Shown here: one piece after another, positions 10,655 through 21,479 of the stretch | How the letters are laid out: every line of letters starts with the position of its first letter | Numbering within the stretch: the first letter of the stretch is position 1 | DNA from: Pararge aegeria | Lineage: Eukaryota; Arthropoda; Insecta; Lepidoptera; Nymphalidae | DNA: 64,000 nucleotides | Assembly (NCBI RefSeq): GCF_905163445.1 | Contig: NC_053197.1 | Coordinates: forward strand, 7,006,001 to 7,070,000 | Reading direction: 5' to 3' | Made by a program: the position numbers and the translations under genes | Notes under the pieces: model-generated | Databases searched by the model: none | Seen by the model: only the letters and a program-made list of their open reading frames with translations | What the model was told of the DNA's origin: nothing

Positions 10655-10868
10655 ACTAGTAAAAGCCTCATCACCAACGGCCAATTACTGGACTAAAGGC
10701 CTCTCCAAACGGAACGCTTTGTCCATAATCAACTAGCTGGGTAGACGGGTTGGTGATCGCAGTAAATGCTAGTAGTAGTAGCACGGAGGACGCTGCTTCC
10801 ATTTTCTGTTATACTCTTTTATCTACTTACTATTAGAATACAGCTGTTTTCAGTAGTGGGCCGATAAT
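10655..10868 (-). mobile_element. SINE-E copy
   Basis: On the minus strand, GATCACCAACCCGTCTACCC then GATTATGGACAAAG and GGCCTTTAGTCCAGTAATTGG, with a second CAGTAGTGGGCC near 10855. It ends in the ATGATG tail of the neighbouring microsatellite. Compare 33.1 and 42.0 kb. Confidence 0.55.
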
Positions 10869-10903
<35 letters not shown>

Positions 10904-10924
10904 TGAATGAATGAATGAATGAAC
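10869..10924. repeat. (GAT)n then (GAAT)n microsatellite
   Basis: About eleven GAT units are followed by about five GAAT units. This looks like expansion of the SINE tail and gives a false poly-histidine frame on the minus strand. Confidence 0.9.
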
Positions 10925-10993
10925 CACAAAAAGTACATAGAAAAAAAAGAAAAGTATAACAAAACAACGATAATGATGGATATGCCTTCCCTA

Positions 10994-11282
10994 TCCCTAC
11001 TAATATTATAAATGTGAATGTAAGTTTGTTTGTTACGCTTTCACGCAAAAACTACTAAACCGATCATCACGAAACTTTGTACACATATTCCTGAATGTAT
11101 TAGAAGTAACATAGTATGCTTTTTATCCCGAAATTAAGCTCAATTCTCTCGGGAGTCGGGACGAAAGTGTTTGACGATTTTACACCAGGCTTAGCTATCC
11201 TAAATAAATAAAGTGCTGCCACATTTATGAGTCACATGTCGTTCGAAAAATAAAAACGTACGAAGTCGCGGGCAAAAGCTAG
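10994..11282 (+). mobile_element. Helitron-like non-autonomous element (H)
   Basis: It begins A|TCCCTACTAATATTATAAATG and ends GTCGCGGGCAAAAGCTAG|T. The 5' TC, 3' CTAG and A/T insertion site fit Helitrons. The interior has GTTACGCTTTCACGCAAAAA and AAACCGATCATCACGAAACT, shared with 13.15 and 40.4 kb. About 289 bp, no Rep/helicase coding. The 3' hairpin is degraded (ACGTACGAAGTCGCG). Confidence 0.75.
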
Positions 11283-11613
11283 TATTTCTATAGGCTGTCA
11301 TGTTTAAGCGTGATTTTCATATTCTATATTATAATCCATTTATGAACTACTTTATGTGAATTATATTCCGTTTTAATGACAGTAAATTTCATAATTCAGA
11401 CTGAGCCTCCTTAAAGCTGTTCGCGTAACATTTATATTAAGTTAATCTAACATATGCTTTTATAGTGGCTAAGTTGAATCAACGTCATCATTATCAGAAA
11501 TACTATCGTTCAGTTGATACCACTAACATTTGGGATTTTTAAATGGTTTTTTTTTTGTTAATGTTTACTTTTAAGATCCATTTTAACAAAAATAATGCTT
11601 ATGTGCTTTGTTA
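11283..11613. other. No gene or repeat recognised
   Basis: Short AT-rich gap between two Helitron-like elements. Confidence 0.5.
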
Positions 11614-11924
11614 TCTTAATATATATAAATCTCCTGTCACGATGTTTGTCCGCGATGGACTCCTAAACTACTGAACCGATTTTAAATTAAATTGGCACAC
11701 CGTAAGCAGTCTGGTCCAACTTAAGAGATAGGATAGCTTAGATCTTTAAGTAAAGTCACAATTTTATTTTATTGCAAATTCTATCTATCTATAATTAATT
11801 GACATTCTATCTATAATTAATTGACATGTTATATGTATATACAACTATACTCATTTAAGGCTTAGCGATACTGAATACTTTAAAAACAAAATCAAACGCA
11901 GACGAAGTCGCGGGCAACAGCTAG
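11614..11924 (+). mobile_element. Helitron-like element, CTCCTGTCACG subtype
   Basis: It starts A|TCTTAATATATATAAATCTC and ends CGCAGACGAAGTCGCG then GGCAACAGCTAG|T. The stem CGC(A)GAC-GAA-GTCGCG lies about 8-10 bases before CTAG, the expected Helitron layout. The interior ACTACTGAACCGATTTTAAA is shared with the minus-strand copy at 31.64 kb. Confidence 0.8.
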
Positions 11925-12018
11925 TATTCCTATAAAAAGGCTTTGTTGTTGGTTTTTGAAGCAAAGTGAGCTGAAAAATTAAACACGAATCCTTTTACAC
12001 TCTGATCTGCTCAATGTT

Positions 12019-12058
12019 CGGCTATCAAGGGGCAAGCGCAAGGCCCCCTTGATAGCCC
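12019..12058. repeat. GC-rich hairpin GGCTATCAAGGGG
   Basis: GGCTATCAAGGGGC and GCCCCCTTGATAGCC pair around AAGCGCAAG with one unpaired base. The following CTTGGGCG bases suggest the remnant of a larger repeat. Confidence 0.6.
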
Positions 12059-12362
12059 TCCCTCTAAGTGCAAAGGCCTTGGGCGACGAGCTGCCTCTCC
12101 TAAGCTTAGCTGTTTTTGTGTACACTATTGGCTATATAGGTATATCGATTGCATTATTCACGAACATTTCTCCAAACAATATTTACGTGCAATTGGTATG
12201 CACTAGCATATAGAAATAACATCCTAATATGATGGCAATAATTCTTTGATACTAATATAAATACAAGGAAAATATATTATTTTTGTTTAAAAGCTGCCAG
12301 ATAAATTCAGAAACTCGTCAGGGAGTTCAGATATTAAATAAATTTGGTTAAAATTTGATCCT

Positions 12363-12472
12363 CATAATCATATCAACCCATTGCCAGCCCACCACAGGGC
12401 ATGGGTCTCCTCCCACAATGAGAAGGGGTTAAGGCCGTAGTTCAACACGCTGGCCCATACGTATTGGTGGAA
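12363..12472 (-). mobile_element. SINE-A, 3' fragment
   Basis: Minus-strand SINE-A tail with CATATCAACCCATTGCCAGC, CACAATGAGAAGGGG and AACACGCTGGCCC. Confidence 0.7.
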
Positions 12473-12552
12473 ATCCGTTTACCTAGATCAAAATCTATTT
12501 TGATACACAAGTAACCTTGAAATCGCTTTAGTACCTATTTCTGTACACTTAT

Positions 12553-12760
12553 AATTGACGGACCAAGTTCCCACCGGATGGCAAGCGGAAAACCAGCTAA
12601 GCAGAACATGGAAGGAACATGTCCTGCAATACGCTACTCTGTGTCCATCAAGCTGACAAGTAGATGTTAAGTATCATGTGCCCGTAACTATACGGGTATT
12701 TATGCTATCAGACCGGAACACAGAATTGTAACGATGCTGTTATGCAGCATAAATAAAAAA
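12553..12760 (-). mobile_element. Bm1-like SINE (D)
   Basis: On the minus strand: TTATGCTGCATAACAGC, then TGTGTTCCGGTCTGATAGC, GGGCACATGATACTTAACA and a final CCATCCGGTGGGAAC. Order and spacing match the other D copies and resemble Bm1 of Bombyx. Confidence 0.65.
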
Positions 12761-12761
12761 T

Positions 12762-13045
12762 ATCAAAATTCAAAATTCATTTATTTTAAGTAGGCCTAGT
12801 TAATAAGCACTTATGAAACGTCAAGTCTGTTTGTAGTGACTCTACCACCGGTTCGGAAGGCAGATTCCACTGAGAAGAGCCGGTAAGAAACTCAGCAGAT
12901 TGCTCTTTTCCAACATCATTTTAAAGTTTAATAATCTTTAGAATTTTTCTGTTTTGTGAGAGATGGGAGCGGAGTGGCCTGCTTCCAAGCAGCCTTGTCG
13001 TTTAGGAATTCATCAATCGTGTAGTAACCACGATTTATTAAATGT
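12762..13045 (-). mobile_element. LINE-K 3' UTR and tail
   Basis: Reverse strand of a LINE 3' end: tail AAAATAAATGAATTTTGAA, preceded by CAAACAGACTTGACGTTTCA and CTGCCTTCCGAACCGG, then CTCAGTGGAATCTGCC-like text. It abuts the D SINE. No coding sequence remains. Other K pieces are at 35.7, 39.84 and 54.2 kb. Confidence 0.65.
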
Positions 13046-13151
13046 GTTGTAATATATTGTTTAAACTTAGGTTAAGGTAACCATGGCGTAATTCCCCAGT
13101 CGAGCTCTAATACTACTTGGCTGTCTATCCGTACGTAGAGTACACACAACG

Positions 13152-13584
13152 TCCCTACTAATATAATAAATGTCAATGTAAGTTTGTTTGTTACGCTTTC
13201 ACGCAAAAACTACTTAACCGATCCTCATGAAACTTTGTACACATATTCTTGGAAGTATTAGAAGTAATATAGGATACTTTTTATCCCGCCATTAAGCTCG
13301 GTTCCTTTGGGAGAGAGGTTGAGTGTTTGACGATGTTACACAATAACTCCGACAAATTATAACCGAATTAAATAATTATTTTGTACTATAGAGGTTATAA
13401 TATGTGTTTATTTTGCCCAAACTGTCGTTGGAGATAGAAGACAGAACTCCTCAGCGGACAGCAGCAAGCCCCTCATTTAAAGCTTAGCGATACTACATAC
13501 TTTAATTTTTATTAGATCTACAACTAAATATAATGCCACACCAAAATCAAAACAAACGCAGGCGAAATCGCGGGCAACAGCTAG
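13152..13584 (+). mobile_element. Helitron-like element (H)
   Basis: Starts TCCCTACTAATATAATAAATG and ends CGGGCAACAGCTAG|T. Longer (433 bp) than the 11.0 kb relative, retaining the interior GACAGAACTCCTCAGCGGAC that also occurs reversed at 40.58 kb. No coding capacity. Confidence 0.8.
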
Positions 13585-13782
13585 TAACATATATATAGAG
13601 TGTACTACGCTGTATGTATTATAATACTTAGGCTGTATTCTTTAGTCTATTAAGTATTACTGATGGGACCAAGCCACCTCTCTCAGAGTATAGAGGACTT
13701 GAACTTCGACGCATAACGCACCAAGACGGGTTGGAAGACCTCAATTATAGACCGACATGATAGTGATAATAAATAAGATCAA
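13585..13782. other. No gene or repeat recognised
   Basis: Short gap; nothing assigned. Confidence 0.5.
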
Positions 13783-13983
13783 TGGCGTGCATAGAGGGTA
13801 TGCACAGGGTATGCAGATGATATAAAATGAAGAAAATCTCCAGTACGAGTTATAAATACTGAAGGGTAGGCTTTTAATAACTCTTGCAATGTCTATCCTT
13901 AAGTTTTTTATAACTCTTACTGGAGATTTTCTTAATTTTATATCATCGGCATACCCTGTGCATACCCTCTATGCATGCCACTG
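13783..13983. mobile_element. MITE-1 copy, best preserved
   Basis: Left end TGGCGTGCATAGAGGGTATG and right end CATACCCTCTATGCATGCCA pair, and inner arms GATGATATAAAATGAAGAAA / TTAATTTTATATCATC and CTCCAGTA / TACTGGAG extend the fold. The interior GAAGGGTAGGCTTTTAATAA matches the 18.0 kb copy. Flanks AATAAGAT and ACTAGAAT agree at 5 of 8 bases, at best a weak target duplication. Confidence 0.75.
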
Positions 13984-14401
13984 ACTAGAATCAATGGCTA
14001 AAGGTGGCACTTGGCACGGGGCCCAGGGTTTGGACATAACTGATGCGACATCGTACGAGTAGGTTATAATTGTGAAATATTCCGTCAACTCGGGAATTGA
14101 AATCAAACACGTGAACAGAACTTATCAAATGAATGACCAACGAGGCAGTTTTTCGTACTACGGTGAAACCTAAACCTATCCTTACCTATAAAAGCCATAA
14201 CTGAACCATAATGGAATCACCTAATATTTGGTTCGCGTGTCATGTTCACTCGGCGATCCCTTCTCTACCTGTGGGCCATAAAATATATTTTACCGTAAAG
14301 TGTACCAATATAATATATTGTATACCTTCCTGCAATATCAATATTTAATATCAACTAACAGTCGCCAAGTGGTCGAAATTCCAATTATAATATCAAAAAT
14401 T
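13984..14401. other. No gene or repeat recognised
   Basis: No open frame or repeat of note. Confidence 0.5.
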
Positions 14402-14472
14402 GAATAGAAAAAACTTTATTGCAACAATACACTGAAGAGTGCACAGGCAGCCTTATCACTAATTGTCTGCAC
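14402..14472 (-). mobile_element. LINE-J 3' end, short
   Basis: GAATAGAAAAAACTTTATTGC with GGCAGCCTTATCACTAA is the minus-strand LINE-J terminus. A SINE-B copy follows within a few bases. Confidence 0.5.
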
Positions 14473-14477
14473 TAATT

Positions 14478-14740
14478 GACGGCCGACTGGCGCAGTGGGC
14501 AGCGACCCTGCTTTCTGAGCCCAAGGCCGTGGGTTCGATTCCCACAACTGGAAAAATGTTTGTGTGATGAACATGAATGTTTTTCAGTGTCTGGGTGTTT
14601 ATGTTTATCTTTATTATAAGTATTTATGTATTTTATTCATAAAAATATTCATCAGTCATCTTAGTACCCATAACACAAGCTACGCTTACTTTGGGGCTAG
14701 ATGGCGATGTGGGTATTGTCGTAGTAAAAAAAAAAAAAAT
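14478..14740 (+). mobile_element. SINE-B, full length
   Basis: A complete copy. The tRNA-like head has box A TGGCGCAGTGGG and box B GGGTTCGATTCC, then AACATGAATGTTTTTCAGTG, CATAACACAAGCTACGC and TGGGGCTAGATGGCGATGTG, ending in a poly-A run in place of the usual TAAA tail. It would be transcribed by polymerase III and moved by a partner LINE. The small open frames over it are by-products. Confidence 0.9.
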
Positions 14741-14986
14741 TTGTGATCTTTTAAAGGGAACCTGAGCATACGAAGCTGATATAAAGGACTTGGATAAAGT
14801 AAAAAATAAAATAAAATAAAATAAACTGATATGAACAGACATACTATATTTACGTATAAACAACAAAAATACGCGTATAAAAGTATATACATTAGTCAAC
14901 TATAGGAAGTAAAAGAGAGTGAGCCGGAGAAATTTTTCTACGAACAGGTTAAAAATATTTCTACCTCTTAAGCCTACCAATTCCAG

Positions 14987-15113
14987 CGTAGATCAGTGGT
15001 TATTTGAGTTGCCCAAGAGTGTGTCATCACTCATCCATGATACCCAAGTATTTGACAGTACTGCTGAACTCACGTATAGCGCCATCAAAAATTACAGAAA
15101 GAAGAGATTAGAG
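14987..15113 (+). CDS. Candidate internal exon, unidentified
   Basis: An open segment is preceded by an acceptor-like TACCAATTCCAG| and followed by a donor-like GAG|GTAATT. The frame reads through VDQWLFELPKSV..IHDTQVFDS..AIKNYRKKRLE, with richer residue use than its AT-rich neighbours. Entry is after one leftover base and exit is on a codon boundary. No family is recognised and no partner exon was found, so it may be a chance open frame (14919-15143). Confidence 0.2.
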
Positions 15114-17219
15114 GTAATTTTAGAGGATCCAAACACGGTGTGAACCGTTATTCTGTTATTTCCAATAGTTATTTAAAGGTAAAACTAATCACACTCATTA
15201 ATAGCATCAAAACACAAATGTGTTTACCAACAGTAGCAAATACCTACCTACTTAACTATTTTGTCTCAATATTCAACTGAAAGACAGTAAATAATACCAT
15301 CTTGTTTTACTAACAAATCTAGATTTTACTGGTTCTTACTAACCTTAATGTTACTTCAAGAGTAGTTTGGTTTTTTTTTATTAACACCCTTGGATATATC
15401 GACTGCCCCACATTAGCTTTTCTAGGAGTGTGTTACCACACTCTGCATATACCATAGTACTAGTAGCACTTTATGTTTGTTATCTTTGCTTTAACTATAA
15501 AAAACCTCACTGTTGTATAAAGAAAATAGGTTAAAATTTAGTATTCCAAAATTATAGACTTAAAATTTGCCTCTAATCAGATTCCAATATGAAGTGGGAA
15601 AACTACTAGAAAGGTAACATCATCTACCAGTTTAAAATGTAATAAAAATTACTCCTGTCGCTCTGGTTAAGATTATTTCACTAGCTGGAGCGTAAATTAT
15701 CCCCTGCAATAAACTGTTTACAAGCATCCATTATAGTCTAAGAACCGGCTGTTAAAGTTAACGGGTTTGTATCGATGAAAGTTCAAATAAAAATACACCT
15801 AACAGCACACCTTTTGTAAGATGAACAATATCATTACTGCAAATAGGTGCAAAAATTGCTGTCTTTCGGATGATTTCAATGTCGATGATCTTGTATATGT
15901 TAGTTATACCCACTCACCTTTTATTTTTTAGGTATGATTATCTTCTAACAAAAATCTATAATTGAAAACTCTTTATATGAAATCCCTTTAATATGGGAAA
16001 GCGGAATTTCCGAGCGGACTAAAAATAACTTTTCTTAGACAGCCGTATCTTATTTAAAGTAACATAAAAAAATCTCGTAACAAAATAGATGTTCTTATGG
16101 AAATGATCTGCATAAGAACTGGCCTGCTCATTTATACCTCTAAATTTATAAGTTACCAATATTTATACCCGCATATACTCGTACTTCATTATGTGTACAA
16201 ACACGTAATAGCTTTTTAGGCCCCTAAATGTTAAGTATAATGTTAAAATATTTAATATAATACAGGTTTGATTTAATACGGAGTAGTAATAAGATAGATC
16301 AATAATTAACTTAAAATGTTATCTAAATAATAGTTTAAGAAATGCGGTGGTCTCTCATTCTATATGCACTTGAGGTGCCCAGGAGCAGTAGGTCAAGGTG
16401 GATGCGGCCCTAAATTAGTTATCGAAAGCTAATGCAGTTCCCGTGTACGGTCAAGTACGAGTACTTTATCGTATGTGAAAGGAAATTGAATTACCCGTGA
16501 GTGTTATTTCCTGTCTGATATATTTTCTTTCATTTCAAAGAAAATGCTTTTTAAACTGAACCAGTACGTTACTGACTTACTGCTACTGATAAATAGAGCA
16601 CAATGGTAATTGGTAGAGATTCGAATGAATTAACTTACTTCTTGCTTAAAATAAATTTAATTTTTTAGTTAAGTTATCGACAAATAAGTTGGAATGTAAC
16701 AAGTTATGCAGTGTTTTATCATACTTCAACTGATATCTCCAATTTAAATGACTTATAGGTGAGTAGTTACGTTAAAATTAGCTAAATAAACCCAGTAGTG
16801 ACACATTTAATCAATGGATGAACCGTTAAAATGATTGTTGATAGCGATAACTACGTCACTTACGTACAACTTACTGTAATGTAGCAACGTAATGATTTCG
16901 CAATTCAGACCGCCTTGGGACATTTAAAACAGACTTCTCTCTACTTTTCTTTTACTCTGAAAAAGCGAGCTCCATTGGCGAGCATAGTTAACGCTTGTTA
17001 ATGTACTCGTAAAGACCTATTTACAGCGCAGTTGGCCTAATTAGAAGACAAGACACATACAAATGGTACCTAACTACCCATTCGTTATAGAATAATGAAG
17101 TTTTCCACTTAAAACACTTTGCACACGACACGCACAATTAAAGCGCATGTAAAAAATAAAGCAAACATAAATATTGTGAATATTACACCCACGAACTATG
17201 GTTGCATGAAAATCTTAAA
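15114..17219. other. Long stretch without gene or clear repeat
   Basis: AT-rich sequence with no supported open frame. A motif TAAATTATCCCCTGCAATAA near 15691 resembles a lepidopteran repeat fragment but has no second copy here. Confidence 0.5.
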
Positions 17220-17221
17220 TA

Positions 17222-17385
17222 CAAGGTTCCATAATGAAAAGATAGATAGATAGAAAGTCTTTATTGTACATACAGAAAAAAAACAAATTGTACAAAACAA
17301 AAGGTAAATAAATATAAATGCGCAAAGGCGGCCTTATCGCTTTAAGCGATCTCCTCCAGACAACCTTAGGTTGATGAAGCATGTT
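17222..17385 (-). mobile_element. LINE-J 3' end with GATA tail
   Basis: Minus-strand LINE-J: tail (CTAT)n seen as GATAGATAGATAGA, then AAAGTCTTTATTGTACATAC, ATGCGCAAAGGCGGCC and TATCGCTTTAAGCGATCTCC. It shows the intact order of the 3' UTR against which the broken 50.9 kb copy can be read. Confidence 0.7.
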
Positions 17386-18009
17386 TAGTTCGGAAAACGG
17401 GAAACAGTTGAAACGGGGAAAAGATTGCTTGGAAGCAAAATCGGTAAAATCTACCTTTCGAACTGATAGTAGAGTCACTGCAAAATGACAAACTTGAAGT
17501 TTTAAAAATGGTACTGAATCAGTGGTAATGAAATGGTATTTTAAACATTTAATTACCAACGAACAAAAATAATATTTAACTCAAATATAAAAAAAAACAT
17601 GTTAATCAATAATTTATCCCTACATAGCCTCTCATAAAACTACTTTCGAAACGCTGGAGTAAGCTAGTTGTAAAGGCAGGGACTCGGTTTTATGTAAATT
17701 GCCCCATGTATGGGTTTACGTTTAAACTAAAGCGTAAAACGTATCTTTATTGCGTTCAGAACATTTTAGCTTTCCACTTTTCGTATTATATGTGTTTACG
17801 ACGTCAAATTAATCCCGTAGCTAAAATGTTTTAGTATATTCATAATTCCTACTACTGGGTGTGTTTATTGTGATGTGAAATAATCAACAAATAGTGGTAT
17901 TAAAACTTGATGAGGCATGCTATACCGTAACTTGCGTTGTTTGGCGTTGAGTTCGCTCGAGTACGTTTTCAATTATATTGGAAGCTAACGATCATTTGTG
18001 CCACTCATT
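17386..18009. other. No gene or repeat recognised
   Basis: The minus open frame 17215-17559 runs from here into LINE-J and is not gene-like. Confidence 0.5.
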
Positions 18010-18019
18010 CATTGGGTAT

Positions 18020-18140
18020 GTAGTATGATTTATAAATACCTGAGGGTAGGCTTCCTTATGAGTTTTGTAGCTCGTACTGGAGATTTTCTTCATTTTATAT
18101 CATCTGTATACCCTGTGTATACCCTCTATGCACGCCACTG
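18020..18140. mobile_element. MITE-1 copy, left-truncated
   Basis: It retains CTGAGGGTAGGCTTCC, TACTGGAGATTTTCTTCATT, TTATATCATCTG and the right end CCCTCTATGCACGCCACTG. The left arm is missing. Confidence 0.65.
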
Positions 18141-18209
18141 CACCCAACGTATCATTTGCATGAGTCAGTGAACTAAAGACACTGAAGAATAAATAGATGA
18201 TTGAGTCAA

Positions 18210-18345
18210 GATAGATAGATAAACACTTTATCGTACACAAAAAAAGATTCAACATAAAATACAATTTATTAATTTAAACAAGTATTTGTATGCAAAGGCG
18301 TTTTTATTCCCAAAGGAATCTCTACCTTGGGGAAGTAGAGGGTAG
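18210..18345 (-). mobile_element. LINE-J-like 3' end, diverged
   Basis: GATAGATAGATAAACACTTT and TATGCAAAGGCGTTTTTATT follow the LINE-J order with substitutions. Confidence 0.5.
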
Positions 18346-18866
18346 TGGCGCAATATATAAATATGAATACATACTAAAGTTATATATATAAAATATATTC
18401 GACTGTAAAACTCTTAAGAGTTTATCTTTCAAACTTTTTCGATTAAATGAAAAATAGAAATATAAGAATACACCTTTACAACGTGTAACAGAATTACGAA
18501 ATATATAGAAGGATGCACCAGAATATTTCATAAGGAATCAAACTGTAAAAATTTGATATTAAAAGTAGTATGTTTATTTTTCTATACTATACTAATTGTA
18601 TTGAAAAATAAATATACTTTACAAAACATTCTAAGTGTTTACTTATGACAACCCTATTGAAGATAAAAGACCGGCATGCGCATAGTACCTAAGCTACGTG
18701 ACACGTACATTATAAAGTGACAGGAGTCACATGATTTTAATGTTAGGGCTGTATCTGATTTCTTTCATTAAAAACTATGGCAGTGGTTTATTCAAAAACT
18801 ATTAGGTTTTTAGTTTCACAGATAAGTCTCAGAGACATAATGTACCTATAAAGCCTGTAAAGTATT
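18346..18866. other. No gene or repeat recognised
   Basis: AT-rich; the minus open frame 18322-18531 is unsupported. Confidence 0.5.
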
Positions 18867-18924
18867 ATTTTGGTTTTATTTACACGTTGTATGAGTATAT
18901 ACAACGTGTAAATGAAAACCAAAA
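18867..18924. repeat. Near-perfect palindrome
   Basis: ATTTTGGTTTTATTTACACG on the left pairs with CGTGTAAATGAAAACCAAAA on the right; arms are about 26 bp around a short GAGT loop, with one mismatch. Confidence 0.85.
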
Positions 18925-19036
18925 TTTAATTAGTAGCTATTGAACAAATAAAATTGCTTAATTAATAAAAGAGATAGATAAAAATAAAGTTTGATAACTT
19001 GTTCATTGATTCAATATTGCTTTATGGTTTTCTTAG

Positions 19037-19182
19037 GAACATACTTCGCAGAGTGTTCAGGAACTTTACAATCTTCCCTCCCCGCCTCACAACAGCGGGA
19101 CAGTGTAAACGGTCGACATTCGACATCCGATAAATTTTGCATGAAACGTTTTTTGTTCACGATTCTGGTACGACTCGCTAAG
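19037..19182 (+). CDS. Candidate exon with strong splice-like borders
   Basis: The segment is preceded by GCTTTATGGTTTTCTTAG|, a fair acceptor, and followed by GCTAAG|GTAAGAA, a near-consensus donor. Only one forward frame is open through all 146 bases, reading TYFAECSG...RDSVNGRHSTSDKF then MKRFLFTILVRLAK. That last piece would suit the start of a signal peptide, so this could be a first coding exon with ATG at 19141. GC content is higher than its flanks. No family recognised; unsupported by other exons in the window. Confidence 0.3.
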
Positions 19183-19396
19183 GTAAGAAACGCGTTCCCC
19201 ACATATGGGATTACTACCTCGTAAATCTTAGTAGGACTTTTAAAGCAAAAGTGGGCCCGGAACTCCTCGTCTTGATTATTGGTTTCAATCAGTCATGGTT
19301 GTCATCAAGTTATAAGTGTGATAAAAAAATCTAATGAAATATTAAAAGAGCCTTTAACCTTTTTATTTATTTATTATTGAACCTTATTTTATCTAA

Positions 19397-19585
19397 TTGG
19401 TAAGCGCTGTGTCCTTATAAATTAAACCGACGAAGACGTGCCGCCAAACGATTAAGGGTTCCGATACCGCATAGAAATCGATTAGGGTTATAGGTTTAAT
19501 ATAACTGCAGGTTAGATCCCTGGCTTCTTAGACTGCATCATCACTCACGATATGGGTTAACAGCCAAGGCCTTGCTATGGCCGCT
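19397..19585 (+). mobile_element. SINE-C, diverged copy
   Basis: It has GACGAAGACGTGCCGCCAAA, GGTTTAATATAACTGC, TAGACTGCATCATCACTCAC. The tRNA-like head is gone. Confidence 0.6.
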
Positions 19586-20106
19586 GTGGAATACAAACAA
19601 AAACCTCTTTTTTTATATTGCAGAACAATTTGAACCAGGATACATTCAGGGAAAGCATATTCTTACATATTCGCTTCGTGATTTCATATCCTATTTGCAG
19701 TAGCAGGCTTAAGGCGTGTTTTTATATCATTTTAAAAGCGATACGTACCAGTAAATCCCTCCTTAAGAGATTTAGGTGATTTTCCGTTGAATCGGAAACC
19801 ATTCCTAGATAAGGCGGGGAGATCATTTTTCAATAATCTTGGATTTCTCGATCCAGATTCGATATCGAAGGTAAAACCGTTCATGCAACATCTCTCCTCC
19901 ATCTGTATACAGTTCGTGAATTCGGATTTACATTCTTAACGTATGTTGACTGGAAATACTGCTTTCTATTGTTTTTTTATTGTAATACAAAGTGCGCATT
20001 ATTTGTTACAAAGATTTTTATTCAAAGATTATACATTTTTATCGCATAGAATAACTTATTGAAGGTATCAGTATAAGTTACATTATATTTTATAATTTCT
20101 GAATTT
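19586..20106. other. No gene or repeat recognised
   Basis: No supported feature. Confidence 0.5.
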
Positions 20107-20232
20107 TTCCTGGTCTGCTCTGGTGGGAGGCTTCGGCCGAGGCTAGCGATCGCGTGCCGCTAAGCGACTTAGCGTAACCATCTTAGACGGCATCATCATT
20201 TACCAGCAAGTGAGATTGCAGTCAAGGGATCG
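20107..20232 (+). mobile_element. SINE-C with internal deletion
   Basis: TCTGGTGGGAGGCTTCGGCC is followed by GTGCCGCTAAGCGACTTAGC and directly by CATCTTAGACGGCATCATC, so the middle third is lost. Confidence 0.65.
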
Positions 20233-21479
20233 TATCATGGATTGTACATCGGGTACATCCAATACCTATCTGTAAATATACTCGTGTTAAAGTGTTGTTT
20301 GAAAGAAATAGTTTAAATTTCTTAATTTTCTGGTAGCGTTCGCTTTTTAGTGATTATGACCATTTGGGCAATTACGGTACATCTATATTTTTTAAAAGTT
20401 ATTGTTACAACACCTATAGTTGTTTATTTTAATAAAGCTCATAAGAACCTAGAACGGAACTAAAAATTGGGCGGGGCATATTTCAAAAATACGTTGCACC
20501 GCCCGTTTGTGTAGTTATAAATGTTTAACGTTCAATAAATAATATAAATTTTTATTTACGTTTTAAAGTCTGACATATTTAAACGTTAAAAAATCTATTC
20601 AAAAGTATTTTTAAATAAAAACTCTAAAAGTTAAAAATGATCAGCAAACAAAGGCTCTCTCACAAACAAATTAAATTAATCGAATATTTGTTTTGGAAGT
20701 GGAATTGTTTGCTATTTTTAAAGCCATTGACTTCAGCCAAATAATTGGAATACCTGCCAATTTTACCATGCTTTGTCTCATATTCGATTCAGATTTCCTT
20801 GTCGATTGGATAAGGGATAAAGGATACGGCACCTTTGTATAGAAAAGGTTTTGGTTTTATTGTTTTGCTTGTTTAGCATTCAGTTTGCGTGGAGTGCCAA
20901 TATATTGGATGACTTGATTAATGTTTACCCAACATTCCACGCCTTTATTTTTTTATTAGATGTGTATTTGATATCGGGAACCAATTTTTGGCATTCATAG
21001 CATTTTGTTTTACAGAATATCAACATTATGTGACTATTTAGTGAAAGACTTTTTAGTAATATTAAGAAAGCTACTCGAGCATTTTTATTTTTATTACCCT
21101 TTGTTTATTTTTAATTTTATTTCTGTCTTGTGAATATGTCTGTCATTTTATGCCTTTTATAATTAATAAGCTACCTATCTACTTGTTCAGAGTTGCAAGT
21201 TTTACAAGGGACAAAGAGGTTTAAATATCCATAAAAGCCGTCGATACATACCCAACATCTTACCATTAATTTCACAGCATACATTGATAAATGCTTCCAA
21301 CGCATCCTGTGACATAAAAGCTTTGAAAATTTTAATTAATCTAGTTAATGTATGTATTTGTATTGTATTGTATTTGTGTTGTTTAGTGATTAAGTTTCTT
21401 GTGAGATTTTTATCTAGGGTGCGCTTGGAACCCTGTTGGATTTGTCACCATCATCTCACAAAACTTAAATGGTAATAAA
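20233..21479. other. No gene or repeat recognised
   Basis: AT-rich. A short plus frame at 21284-21475 has hydrophobic composition from T-rich sequence but no gene-like context. Confidence 0.5.

Noticed and set aside
10833..11048. Open frame with a histidine run on the minus strand
   Set aside because: The histidines come from the (GAT)n microsatellite, and the rest overlaps a Helitron.
14478..14560. tRNA gene candidate with box A and box B
   Set aside because: The same head with attached body recurs more than ten times, so it is a SINE head, not a free-standing tRNA gene.
17215..17559. 114-codon minus frame
   Set aside because: Part of it lies in LINE-J 3' UTR and simple sequence.
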